Shown: one piece after another, positions 36,316 through 47,904 of the stretch
Position numbering within the stretch: position 1 is the stretch's first letter
Layout: the number at the start of each line of letters is the position of its first letter
Assembly: GCA_003550325.1 (NCBI GenBank)
Contig: QKWP01000802.1
Span: 137,989 to 201,988 of the forward strand
Length of the DNA: 64,000 nt
Direction of reading: 5' to 3'
Source: Gigaspora rosea
Taxonomy: Eukaryota; Glomeromycota; Glomeromycetes; Diversisporales; Gigasporaceae
Position numbers and translations under genes: made by a program
Notes under the pieces: model-generated
The model's input: the letters and a program-made list of their open reading frames with translations, nothing else
Database searches by the model: none
Told to the model about the DNA's origin: nothing

Positions 36316-36496
36316 CCCTGCAGATGTTTAATAACAAATTAAAGCCTTATATTCATCATTTTCAACTCCAATTCCATAATGATAACAATATCCAACACTA
36401 TTTATTCCAGCAGCGTCCCCCATTTCTGCAGATTTTTGATAATAGATGAAGGCTGTATTTTCATCCCTTTCAACCCCCTATCCCATGTTCATAATT
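36316..36496 (-). pseudogene. Upstream Sel1 units broken by a stop and a frameshift
   Basis: Two more Sel1 units precede the main array (VERDENTAFIYYQKSAEMG and GINSVGYCYHYGIGVEND). TAA at 36330-36328 replaces the Gln codon of the YYQK motif, and the frame slips near 36475. Beyond 36496 Sel1 homology ends. Either the 5' end of the fusion gene is dead or the gene now starts at the ATG at 36315. Confidence 0.6.
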
Positions 36497-36962
36497 GTAT
36501 CCAAGCGTTTAAGGATCTAAATTAGTTGATTTTTATGATGAAATAGTTTATTAAAAATCTTTTTCATTTTACTTTTTGATTATGAATATGAATAGAAATC
36601 CGTTAAATCATTCGCTTGGTGTAATATCTTTAGAAATGATAACAGGCAAATTTGCCAGCAAGATGTAAACTCTAATATTCCTTTTTTTAAGAAATTATTT
36701 AATCCGTTAATTTCTTTTAATTTTCTGAAAAAATCTTTATGTTTAAAATTTTTAATTTTATCTTTTAAATGAAACTAGGCGTTTGAGTTTTTTAAAGGGA
36801 GTTAGAAATGTATCTACATTGTCTATGCCCTTCAAGTAAAGATACAAATTTGTCTTATTAGGTTACATCACGTACGAACAGTACTGTAGCCAACAAAAGT
36901 GTAACACCCGATCTGCACATCAAAGCACTGAGTAAAAACATGGCTGTGCTTACCCCTTTTTT

Positions 36963-37240
36963 GGGGGACGTCCAAAGCCGTGTCCAGTCAACTGTTTTTG
37001 ATTTTTTTTAATTAAAGTTAGGGTAAGAGTTAATTTGGGGTTAGGGTTAGGGCATGGCTTGTAGTAAAATTGTCCTCCCAACATTTTTTATTAATGCACC
37101 AAGATGGGTTTAGACTGTTGTTACTTGTATTTTTGCAACTTTCGCTTTTTTTTCGCTGTTTTTGTCTCTTCGGGCTGTTCCGTGTCGATCAAAATAAACA
37201 ATTCTATTGGCTTTATGGACACGGCTTTAGACGACCCCCC
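36963..37240. mobile_element. Small TIR element containing telomere-like TTAGGG repeats
   Basis: Left end gggggacgtccaaagccgtg (36963 on) matches, inverted, cacggctttagacgaccccc (to 37240) with few differences. Inside, 37017-37052 carries ttaggg-type repeats (ggggttagggttaggg). Non-coding. Confidence 0.6.
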
Positions 37241-37317
37241 TTTTTTGACGTTTCCCCAAATCAAATTTTTTTTACTTTTTTTCTTTGAATTCTGAATAAG
37301 CACCAGAATAAAAAAAA

Positions 37318-37911
37318 GGGAAAATAAATTTGTCGCACCCTGCTTTAACCAATCAAATCGCACGATTTTATAGGCAAAAATTTTATTTTTAAAAATTTAA
37401 AGTTTTATTTATAAAGTGTAAAATATACATAAAATAGCATGTCATATAACGTAAAATTTTATTCTGAACAACTTTTTCTAAGTCATAAAGATAGATTGTC
37501 TTAGTAAAAAAAACATTTTATAAGAAAAATCAAAATTTTCCAAAGTTAGCACATATAAAACTTTTTTTTTTACTAAAACAATTTATCTTTTTAACTTAGA
37601 AAAGTTGTTTAGCATTAAATTTTACATGTAATACTTAAATGTAAATATAAATTATATTAGTAAAAAAAAGTTTTATATGTGCTAATGTTCATAATTTTTG
37701 ATTTTTCTTATAAAACGTTTTTTTACTAAGACAATCTATCTTTATGATTTAGAAAAAGTTGTTTAGAATAAAATTTTACATTATATGCTTTAATATCGCT
37801 TATTTATTTTTATATTTTATAACTTAAAATTTTTTGTCTACAAAATCGAGCGATTTGATTGGTTGGAATCAGAGGTGCAACATGTCGCAGGTGCGACAAA
37901 TTTCTATTCCC
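37318..37911. mobile_element. 594-bp foldback element, near-complete palindrome
   Basis: The ends gggaaaataaatttgtcgca and the complementary tgcgacaaatttctattccc define an element whose two halves are complementary almost throughout: accaatcaaatcg / cgatttgattggt, tctaagtcataaagataga / its complement, and agcacatataaaac / gttttatatgtgct. A shorter inverted motif is nested in the centre. Non-coding; the transcript would form a hairpin of more than 250 bp. Confidence 0.85.
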
Positions 37912-40081
37912 AAATTATTAATAAAAAATTTGATGTATATGCAGCCAAAATTATATTAATAAAAAATTTCCATTTTAAGCAAAAATCAACATTTGCATGC
38001 ATAATACAAGCTCCTTGAGAGGAAATAGTCAATTAGAAAGTGCAAATTTTGACTATTCTGGATCAGCCTGATGAAGAATTCAAGCATGCATAAAAAAAAA
38101 AAAGTAAGAATATGCAAAAACTAATGTTTAAATCAATCTTGGTGCACTAATTAAAAATAATAGAAATAAAATTTTACTTATATTAAAATCACTTTAACGT
38201 TATAGCCTCTAACATTAAGACCCTAACTCTAAATTTTATCTTACATACTTAGTTTATTTACAAAATCAGATTTTTTTTTGGTTTGTATTACCCTGCAAAT
38301 AAGTAAAATAAGTTTTGTTGAACCAAATATTGTTAATTAACACACTTTTTTAATCTTTCTTTGATGACATGCAGCAGATCATTTCTAATGAAATTTATGA
38401 TTAGACATTGGGCATCTTATTTATTGGTTGAGATCTTACTCTGTGATTTGCTACCTTAAAACAGAAAAGATTTTACTACATAAATAGGACCCCGAACAAT
38501 CTATGTGAGGTCATAGTTAAAAAATAGCTAATGGAGGACTGTTTTTTAAAAAAGGTTATATTTGAAAAGTAGTTATTCAAGAAAAAGGTTGTATTTGAAA
38601 CCTGCTAAATGGCAAAATAGGTATATTTGAAAGAATGCTAATAGGGTAATTTTTATAAATGTTATATTTGAAATGTGCTAATGAAAATTGGGCTATAATT
38701 GTAAGAGAGATAGGAGAAAAAGGGTGAGAGGGGGAAAAGGGCGAGAGGGGGAAAAAGGAGAAAGTGATAAAAGGGAGAGAGGGTAAAAATAGATTGAAAC
38801 GGGCTTTAAGTTTTTTTGTAGTAATATATAGTTATGATCTAGGACATGTTACAGAAGGGTAAAATTTCTATCTAATGTGTGAAATATAGCTTATATATAC
38901 CAAACCAAAATGGCTAACCAAAAAAAATTTTACTATGATGTTCAAATCAGTGATGGCAAATGACAAGGTCATAAAAATTTTTATGAAAATGACTATAAAT
39001 GATATGTCATTTTAAAATGACAATGTTATTTATTATAAAAAAATTTTATATAAAATCATGGCAAAATGACAAGTCATAAAAAATATTTTTATAAATGACA
39101 TTAAAATGACAAATAAATGATAGTATTACTATTATCAAAAACATTACCAAAAAATAATTATTGATGATCATAAAATTCATCAAATCAGCTGAATTCGATA
39201 CTATCTATATCGAAGTTATTCAATATTTCTAAATTGGGCTTTCCGTATATATGCAAAATAACTCCCAAAAGTGTAATTTCAAATTATGTTTGAATTAAGC
39301 TTAATCCTGGCCATTACTCAAACCATGTCCCTAGATGTTATTTTTTATTTTTTTTATAGTTTAACATCCATTTCTGGTTAGAGTGACTTAGTGTTCCAAA
39401 TCGTTAGTTGAAAAACCTACTAGTTGGTAACTTTTCAACTAATCGATTTAAAAAAAGTTAAACACTAATCAATTTATTATCAACTGGTTTGATTACAATT
39501 AATTGCTAGTTATAACTAGTTATCAACTAGTTATCAACTAACTATAATTATATTATATTAACAACTAAACGATATAACAGAAATCACAACAATGGATTGG
39601 TAACTAATAATACTTCTCAGTTTGAGATGTATCTGGTGTGCATTTTTGTTATTTCAAATTTGCCAGTTTTCAGTGTGTTTTATACCAACAGGTTATTCCC
39701 CAAAGCATAAAGGATTATTCTTCGTATATAATATTATTGCTCCGGGTACCAATCATAGAGTCAATATTTTACAGTTGTGGTTTTTCAATTTTCACTTATT
39801 GAAAAATGATTCAGGTGATTCTTGACGTAATAGATTAATAATAATAAACATAGTTCATATTTATTAATGATATAATATATTTTAAGTAGCTCTTTTAGTG
39901 TTACATGTTTCATTTTTTCAATTATACTTAAATCATCTTTTTTGTTTTATATCTATATTTGAATCGACCTTTTTTTTTAAATCACTACTAGATATTAGAC
40001 CTACCATTAAATTATAGGTTAGATTTAACCATTTTTTAATCAATTTTACAGTATATAATCTATTATAGTAGAGCTTGGATC

Positions 40082-40248
40082 CATTATCTGTTTTCATATT
40101 CAATTTAACGGATATTCGACAGATTTTATTATTAACTTTAGTATACAAGTGATAACAAATCCAANCATTATCTGTTTTCATATTCAATTTAACGGATATT
40201 CGACAGATTTTATTATTAACTTTAGTATACAAGTGATAACAAATCCAA
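40082..40248 (+). repeat. Exact 83-bp duplication across a single N
   Basis: The 83 bases 40082-40164 (cattatctgttttcatattc...) are repeated without visible change at 40166-40248, separated by one N at 40165. An identical copy on both sides of an ambiguous base is the signature of contig ends joined without merging. Confidence 0.85.
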
Positions 40249-40543
40249 CTTCTATATTGTGGTTATAATATTCTGCAAAATATAGGTGAACAATCTACAT
40301 CTTTTTCCAATTTCTATTACATAATAAGCGAGATGTAAAATAGTGAAAATATTAAAGGAGGGAGAGCATATATATTTAACCGATTTAACTTTAATAGTTA
40401 CTAGGAGATAAGTTTCTGATTAACTCGAATAAAGGTCTCTTCAGCTCTACACTAGCCTACTTCCTTTATTTTCCTTAAATAAAATCAGAGGGAACTCCTC
40501 TTCATCTGTCTCACTCTTTATTGAAGTCAAATTCATTCGTTTA

Positions 40544-40731
40544 TATATGTTGTGCCCCAAATGCAAATTTGGCCTAGTTGTCAATTGGGACAGCCCAAAT
40601 GTCAATATTTACAGCCAAAATAAAAAACTGGTCTAATCTAACCCTAACCTAACCCTAATATCCGGGCTAAATTAATTTTTAATTTGGCCGGATTGACAAC
40701 TGGGCCGATTTGCATTTGGGCACGACATATA
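40544..40731. mobile_element. 188-bp MITE with telomere-like core
   Basis: Ends tatatgttgtgccccaaatg and catttgggcacgacatata are inverted repeats extending over ~40 bp (…ttgtcaat / attgacaa…). The centre contains taaccctaacctaaccctaa (telomere-like). Non-coding. Confidence 0.75.
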
Positions 40732-41094
40732 CATTTGAATTTAATATACGACACATTGATGTGTTATTTGGTACTTTAACATACTGTTTAACTCTACTAC
40801 TAAACTTAGTATGTTGATGTGCTATCGAGAATGTTTATAATCTGTGACCCTTAACATGCAAACGTGCTAACATGTTAACGTGTTATGAAGATTTTACAAA
40901 AAGGGGCTATTTATGTTAATCATCAAGTTTATACGGATTGACTAACATTTAATGAATTATACAAAAATAGATGTAAGTTTCAAATAAAGAAAAGAAGTAA
41001 ACTAATCTAAAAATTCGGATCTCTAATGTCAATAGTATCGAATGAAGGTAACAGTCATGTGAGTGTATGTGAGAATCAAAATAGTCGAATCAAG

Positions 41095-41345
41095 CAACCA
41101 TTCCAACAGCTCATTATGATTATATTAAATAATCATTCTAACAGCTCATTATGGTTAGCATTCTAACAACTTTTGATGATTAGTATTAAATAATCATTCT
41201 AATAGTTTTTTATGATTAATATTAAATAATCATTCTAGCAGCTCTTTATAGTTAGTGATAAATAACTATTCTAAAAACTCCTTATGGTTATGTTAAATAA
41301 TCATTCTAATGGCTCTTTATTGTTGCCATTCTAACAATCTCTTTC
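41095..41345 (+). repeat. Tandem repeat, ~40-45 bp unit, ~6 copies
   Basis: Degenerate units of the type taaataatcattctaacag followed by ctctttatggtta. It lies in the interior of the 2.7-kb hAT-like element. Confidence 0.7.
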
Positions 41346-42300
41346 GGATAAGCATTTAGCGTTTGGATTAGGATGGTTGGATATGGTTCATGATTCGTAA
41401 GACATTCGATCAAATATTATAGTCATTTATCAACAAATGTGATGTTTAATTTATAGATATTACTATAATGAGATTTTAAATATATATTTTCAAAATTCTT
41501 CGTATCAATGCAAATTTCAATGTAATTATGAATAATTATTATATAATCTATAAATGACAAGTATAGTCATAAAAAGATAAATGATTTTTTTATGACAAAA
41601 ATGACTTGTCATATGACAAGGTGTCATTTATTTTTAAATGACAATGTGCCATCACCAGCTCAAATATAACCTCACATAGATTGTTTGGGGTCCTATATAA
41701 ATTATATAAAAATTGATCTATATTAACTTTATTCTTAACTCTTCCAAATTGGATTTAAGTCACAAGTGAATTCTAGGTCTATCAAAATAAACAATAAATG
41801 AACATGTAATTTTATAATTCCAATATGCACTATATGCTCCAAAAATTTTTATTGTATCTTAATTATTTATATTATATAAATATATATTTGTAATAAAGGT
41901 TTTATATATGAAAATTCAGTCTGTATTAAATTGATTAACTAGTTATAATTTTGTTTTCTATTTTTTTCTTATTTTAGAAATAGTTTGTAATTGTGCAAAC
42001 ACTTTTATGAAAGGTAATACACTTTTTTTTTAATATATAAAACCCCTTTGCCCGGTAGGTTCCTAGTTAAAGATCGTTAAATACTTGCCACATATACTTT
42101 TTTTTAAAAGGATCTATTTAAGCAAATTAGAAAAAAGATTCTTATGTTTTTAAATAATATTTGGATCATATATTACTATTTACTATTTAGAAAATATTAT
42201 TTGGTAGATTAGTCTACCTATCTCATTTACAAACTCACATCTTATAAATACTTTTTATAAAACTCATGTCTTATAAATACTTTTTTTGAGACATCTCATG

Positions 42301-42440
42301 TTAAAATAAATAAAAATTATATTAAATAAATAAAAATTATATTAAATAAATAAAAATTATATTAAATAAATAAAAACTATACATATATATTAAATAAATA
42401 AAAAATATACATATAGATTAAATAAATAAAAATTATATGT
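42301..42440 (+). repeat. 20-bp tandem repeat (attaaataaataaaaattat)
   Basis: Seven or so units; the first four are essentially exact, later ones drift. A+T only. Confidence 0.85.
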
Positions 42441-42652
42441 ATATTAAAATATATAAAATTGTATATACTTTATTTTGAATTAGCTCTTTTATATTTTCTT
42501 ACATTCTCTTACATTCCCTTATTCTATTACTAATTTTCTTCTTAATTGTTCTTAATGAAATCTTACTACAAATATATCATTTAATATAATAAAGAAAATC
42601 TATTTATAGACTACATATATATATGCAGGCACTAATTGATTTTTGTATAATA

Positions 42653-43076
42653 CAGCCAGCTCTCTTAGAACTGGTATGCATAGTGAATGGGTTGAGTATC
42701 TGTTTTGAAAGCTAATCAGATTTGACAATATCATGTGAAATGCGAATGTGCATCAACCAATCAAATTACCTATTATTTCAATTTCTGGGCCTAATTAGAG
42801 CAAAAAACAGAATTACTTGTAATCTCAAAAACCTGTGAACAATATTCTGATCACATAATTGTTGTGAATGAACACTCTATATAAAATTTATACAATTTGA
42901 TTGGATACATGTCAGGTGACTCTATACAAAATCAGAAATTTATAAATAAAGGTTATCAGATATCAGAAATAGCAGGTTATTAGTTATTACTTATGGAATA
43001 GGCATGGTGGATTGATTTTTATCCAATTTTGGCAGGTTATCAGTTTTGACAGGATTGGTTCTGAGAGGGCTGACTG
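42653..43076. mobile_element. Tc1/mariner-type MITE, 424 bp
   Basis: Ends CAGCCAGCTCTCTTAGAAC and GGTTCTGAGAGGGCTGACTG (inverted), flanked by TA (42651-42652 and 43077-43078). Internal sequence has no open frame of note. Confidence 0.75.
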
Positions 43077-43989
43077 TATATAAATTATTGACCAAAATTA
43101 AATCTGACTTAAGATTATTATAGACTATAATTGAACCTGACTTAAGTTTAAAGTATAGTTGGTAATAGAATTAATTTTACAAATTTATATGGTTATAGTA
43201 TTGCCATATTTTTTGCTGGAATTGCTATGAGATCTAAGCTAAAAGCTGTAATATTGTAATACTAGTAATATAGAAATACTATCTGCTATAATACTATTCA
43301 TTAAAATGCTATACTGCATTATGGCTTCCTTTAAATAATATACTATTAAATATTGATTCTGTCAGCTTCATTGATTTAATACATATAATAACTATAAAAA
43401 AAGAGATAAGATTTATTTTTTTGCCCAATTAGACCAGTCTATAAGTTATTGTTTAAGAATATCTTTAGTGAGCAAATAACAACATATTCATTATTTTTTG
43501 GTTTGGAGTAACTGTGTATTATTCTGTATATAGTATCACACTATTACAAATATTGTGTTATTGTAGTACTGTTAAGCATAAACTTCCAATGCCATACAAC
43601 AATTATATACTTAATAAATATGGAGCCTGACAAATTTTTTATATTTATTTTTTTCTATATATAAAAAAAATAAAATAAAATAAACTAGTTTCTTTACATA
43701 TATTACATATAATGAAATTAGCTATATTACAATTTTTTGTATATATAAAATATATAAACAACTAGTTTTTTATATATATATATATAAAAATGCATCTTTA
43801 AGTCATATATTATTTTCTCTTATTGATGTCTCAAATATCTGTATAAAAATTGTTCAAGTTCCATTTTTATCTTATACTATTTGCTCTCAAATACTAGTTA
43901 TTTACAAAAGAGACAAAATCAAATATGATTAACTATTTTTATTATCCTTTATACAGGCATATTTTTGTAATTAATAATGAAATATTCTT

Positions 43990-45201
43990 TTGCAGAATTT
44001 TGCAAAAATCAAAGGTCAACTGCACAACTCTTTTCGACAATCCCTCATACTAAAATTTTCAAAACGCCCGATCTATGAGAACAGTATATTTAATATATAT
44101 AATAGGAAATTGGCTCTACTAAAAGCAGGGTTGGGCAACTGGACAATTGGACAATTGGAAATTTGTCTAGTGTCCAGTGTCCTAATTGTCCAGTGAAAAG
44201 CAATGGATTAAGAAAAATAATCACTGGACAACAAAAATTAAAAAAAAATTATAATTTTTAAAATTTTAAACAAAAAAAATTAAATAAACTAGATAATTAA
44301 CCAATTCTGTTAAATTGATAACTTAAAAAAAATTAATTTATTAAGCCTGTTCCTGCTATATAATATAATATTTATAATGTTTTCAAGCCTGATATCTCTC
44401 AAAACCTGCTTACCATGCATATTGCTTTGGGAGGTTAACATCATTTGAAATACTATCCTTTACAATTGCAAGCAAATTGGTTGCATATAGATATTTTATT
44501 TAGTTAAATACAGTTTTATGTGACCAACATATTTATTGCTTATTAATTTTTTCAAATATACTGTATGTGCTAACAGAATTTTTGACTAATATACAATAAT
44601 TAAACTAAATTTTAAGAATAAAATTAAATAAATCAAAGGTATAGTGCATTATTATAAAATTTTAACTACATTTTTAAGAATTAGCTAGAGCAATCCTCTG
44701 GGAGTACTAGTTATCTGACAAGATATGTTGTGCTTTGACAAATTTATTTATTTATTGAAATTTTTTATAAATATGTCACTGGACACTAGACATGTACTGG
44801 ACATTACACTGAACAATTTGGAAACGTCCAGTGTCCAGTGAAAAAGCACTGGATACCAGCTTGCCCAACCCTAACTAAAAGCACACTGGAACAAGAGGCT
44901 CTCTATTAGGGAACTGAAACACTACAGGAAATAGGGACCTGTGATATCTTTTGATGGACTTGATAGAGAAGTACTCCCAGTTACAACTTTGGCACTATTG
45001 AGCAAAGAAGTAGTAAGCACCAACCTAGAGTTTAGTTTTGAGATGTGTTATTATATTCAGCATAACTCCTACCAACTCTTTTATATTTGGTACTTTACTG
45101 GACTTTTTCTCTCTACTTCTTGGAAACTTTTGAAATTTCACCAAAAAGTAGAAAATCTAGCTTACCCCCTCCAAAAGATCAGCAGTATTTACTCCTTCTG
45201 A
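43990..45201 (+). pseudogene. Unknown reading frame interrupted by a hAT insertion
   Basis: An open frame beginning at about 43990 (QNFAKIKGQLHNSFRQSL...IYNRKLALLKA) is cut by the element at 44126-44873. Element plus its duplication is 756 bp, a multiple of three, so the frame resumes in phase after it (HWNKRLSIRELKHYRK), meets one TAG and continues (GPVISFDGLDREVLPVTTLA) to a stop at 45201. A possible splice acceptor (cttttgcag) precedes 43996. I do not recognise the protein; it may be a transposon or host gene remnant. Confidence 0.35.
44126..44873. mobile_element. Non-autonomous hAT element, 748 bp, perfect 8-bp target duplication
   Basis: Ends CAGGGTTGGGCAA and TTGCCCAACCCTA (inverted, terminal base differs), flanked by actaaaag on both sides (44118-44125 and 44874-44881). 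Subterminal regions are filled with ctggaca/tgtccag motifs in both orientations, likely transposase-binding repeats. There is no transposase. Confidence 0.88.
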
Positions 45202-45967
45202 ATTGGGATAACACCTACCAAATTTGATCAAGTCATGAGGGTGTTTTGGACTCGTCTGAAACAAACAATAAATAACATATGGACACGTAGAAACTGAACT
45301 GAAATGAAATTTCTTCTGACGCATTATGACACCCGGCGTAGTTTTAGTTATCTTTTTATCATTTTTTCACTATATGTAAATATAGTACTTTGGTAAAGCT
45401 AAATGCTTTATACAGTCTATATAATTTTTAAACTAGTTCTTGCGAACGTTTATTTTTCTTTTCTTTTGTCTTTTTGTCTATTCTTATTTTATATTTGTCT
45501 ATTTTGGCTTTTGTATAGGTTTGTAGTAATACACCCTTTTATATTTCCTTTTGCTTTTAAAAATATTTGTTGTTCGTATAGATCTGGATTGAATATTCCT
45601 TGTTTTAGAGGCTAGGTAAGGAAGTTTAAAGGAAAGTTAGTAATGTTAGTAAGCCTTCTTGAAGTCTTAAAGGAAGAAAGAAGATAGGAAGGTAATTTTT
45701 TGCTTGTCGTAAAAAGGGGAATACCTTTTTATTTCAGCCTTAAGTAGCTAAATAAGCTATCTATTTCAATACCAATTTGGTATTAAAGTAGTGCGACAGG
45801 TCACATTTAGGTATTCGGGTACTTAGGTACCGACTGAGATAGCCGAATGATGCTAAACTTAGTTATTAGGTAGTACTATATAAGTGCAGTAATAAATACA
45901 AGTAATTTAATAAAGTATTAGCATGACTGCTTAAGTTGGAAAAAAAGGAAAAAAAATTTGCAAAAAT

Positions 45968-46060
45968 CTGTAGTTTAGGGTGTAGCACCTTAGAGAAGTT
46001 GCAAGTTATCACTTTCAAGTAGCAGATCTAGAGTTCAAATCCTACTAGTAACAATTTGGA
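45968..46060 (+). repeat. Possible tRNA-derived (SINE-like) segment
   Basis: gttcaaatcc (46033-46042) fits the RNA polymerase III B box GTTCRANNC, and tgtagcaccttagag (45981-45995) is a loose A box at a tRNA-like distance of about 50 nt. The acceptor and anticodon arms do not fold convincingly, so this is not a functional tRNA. No second copy was found in the window. Confidence 0.25.
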
Positions 46061-46489
46061 AAAATAGATTTGTGTTCTAGTAACTGCTTTATTAATTAGT
46101 TATATTTTAAAACTTATTCCATACTAGTTAGGGGCTTTCAGAAATCAGCTGCTTTTGTTACTATGAGTTCATTCCACAGCTACTCTCCCTACCCCACCTG
46201 ATACCCAATCAGCCAATTAGATTTTACAATTATTAAAAGTTAGATATAATATTTAATAATAAATAACTTTTAATCCACTAAGTCAAATTTGATAATTTAG
46301 CTACCAAAATGATCCTCTCAATAGGAGGATTCTAGCAAGCCCAAATTGTTAAAATCTAATTATTGAATTCTAAGATCAGAATAGATATGTGTTACTATAG
46401 AAATTTTATAATACTAAACTTAAACTCAATTATAATTTTGGTCTAAGCTAGTCCAAGATTTGCAAACTAGTTTAGATTTGTATATACAT

Positions 46490-47520
46490 ATATATATTTT
46501 TGAATACTAAACAAGTTTACTTAGGGTGTGAAGTATAAATTGATTAATAAAATTTAGAAAACCATAGAATTTTGTATAATTTCATTAATAAAATTATTAA
46601 AATCTTATTTTATATAAAATTTTACTAATTGATTATAATTTTTTGCACTAAGTAAACTTGTTCAATACAAAGAATATTCAAATTGGTATATTTTATTTTA
46701 CTTTTTTAAAATTTAAAAATACTTAATTTTGAAACTTTTTATCAAAAATTCAAAATAAGAATCTTAATACAACTTTTAAATAAATATATCAATATAGTAT
46801 ATTTTTTGGTACTAAACAAGCTTATTTAGAGCTAAAAGTTAGCATCTATTAGTAAAATTTAGAGAATTATAGTATTTTGTATAATTATATTAATAAAATT
46901 ATTAAAAATCTTATTTTACATAAAATTTTACTAATTGATTATAACTTATTGCACTAAGTAAACTTGTATAGCAACAAAAAATACATCAAATTAGTATATT
47001 TTATTTTAGTTTTCTTAAAATTTGAAAAAAAAATTAATTTTAAAAATTTTTATTAAAAATTCAAAATAAAGTATTTTTGATACAAATTTTAAAGAAAATA
47101 AAATAAAACATACTAATATAATATATTTTTTGGTGCTAACTAAGTTTACTTAGAGCAAAAAGTTGGTTTCAATTAGTAAAATTTAGAGAATAGTAGAAAT
47201 TTGTATAATTTTATTAATAAAATTATACAATTTCTATTATTTTCTAAATTTTACTAATTGAAGCCAACTTTTTGCAACTTGTTTAGTACCAAAATATATC
47301 ATATTGGTATATTTTATTTTATTTTTCTTAAAATATACTTCAAAAATGCTTAATTTTGAATTTTTAATAAAAATTTTTAAAATTAAATATACTTTTTTCA
47401 AATTTTAAGAAAAGTAAAATTAATACCAATTTAATACATTTTTTAGTTTTAAACAAGCTTACTTAGTGCAATAAGTAGTAAAATTTTATGTAAAATAAGA
47501 TTTTTAATAATTTTATTAAT
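46490..47520. repeat. Tandem array of ~310-bp palindromic units
   Basis: The marker (act)aaacaagtttacttag occurs at about 46505, 46812, 47135 and 47448 (spacing 307-323 bp). Within each unit the sequence is itself an inverted repeat: aaatttagagaat...attaataaaattatt, then the complementary half and ctaagtaaacttgt. About three and a half units, diverged. Non-coding. Confidence 0.75.
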
Positions 47521-47541
47521 TATGAGAAGATCCTAATATAT

Positions 47542-47904
47542 GACAGTCAGACCCAATATACAGAGCAAATCTTGGACTTTTGCATAGCTGTGAGAACTGA
47601 GCATATAGCAAGCAACCCTATATAAGAATTTGACTATTTCTTAGATTCCAATTTATCTCATCCTTCTGAGGAACACTGCTATATCAAATTTCTTAAAAAA
47701 TATAATTTTCCATTATTGCTACCTTTACAAACACTTAAATCCTTTATGCAGCACTTATTTAGAAACTCATTTTTACTATCATTCAAAATCTCTCTTAATA
47801 TCATAACTCTTGAAGCACATGTATATCTCAATACCCAAAATAAAACTCTTCTAACTATACTATATTCACTCCTAACCAATACTCTATATACTATCAGTCA
47901 CTAA
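47542..47904 (+). pseudogene. Unknown reading frame with one in-frame stop
   Basis: The frame DSQTQYTEQILDFCIAVRTE...HIASNPI, TAA, EFDYFLDSNLSHPSEEHCY, then IKFLKKYNFPLLLPLQTLKS ... NTQNKTLLTILYSLLTNTLY stays otherwise open for ~120 codons with non-random amino-acid use. The family is not recognised. It lies just downstream of the palindromic array, 2.3 kb after the other broken unknown frame; both could derive from one mobile element. Confidence 0.3.

Larger units (their letters stand above)
38948..41657. mobile_element. 2.7-kb non-autonomous hAT-like element
   Basis: Ends CAGTGATGGCAA and TTGTGCCATCACCA-type inverted repeats with subterminal aaatgacaa/ttgtcattt motifs; flanks gttcaaat (38940-38947) and gctcaaat (41658-41665) form an 8-bp target duplication with one difference. 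The interior has no transposase; it contains a small MITE (40544-40731), an 83-bp duplication around an N, and a tandem repeat at 41095-41345. Confidence 0.65.
38484..41697. mobile_element. TIR element (ATAGGACCCC ends) enlarged by a nested hAT element
   Basis: Left ataggaccccgaacaatcta and right tagattgtttggggtcctat are inverted repeats of ~32 bp (ending ...tgtgaggt). Most of the 3.2-kb span is a later insertion (38948-41657), leaving about 500 bp of original element with ggttatatttgaaa repeats and a purine-rich tract at 38700-38790. A related solo end occurs near 52848. Confidence 0.7.

Noticed and set aside
34836-36342. Plus-strand open frames opposite the Sel1 array
   Set aside because: Antisense shadows of a 108-bp coding repeat; the conserved Sel1 pattern is on the minus strand.
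36590-36670. Peptide resembling a kinase helix F (SLGVISLEMITGKFA) on the plus strand
   Set aside because: Only ~24 codons between stops, no other kinase motifs in any frame, opposite strand to the neighbouring kinase; likely chance or a tiny remnant.
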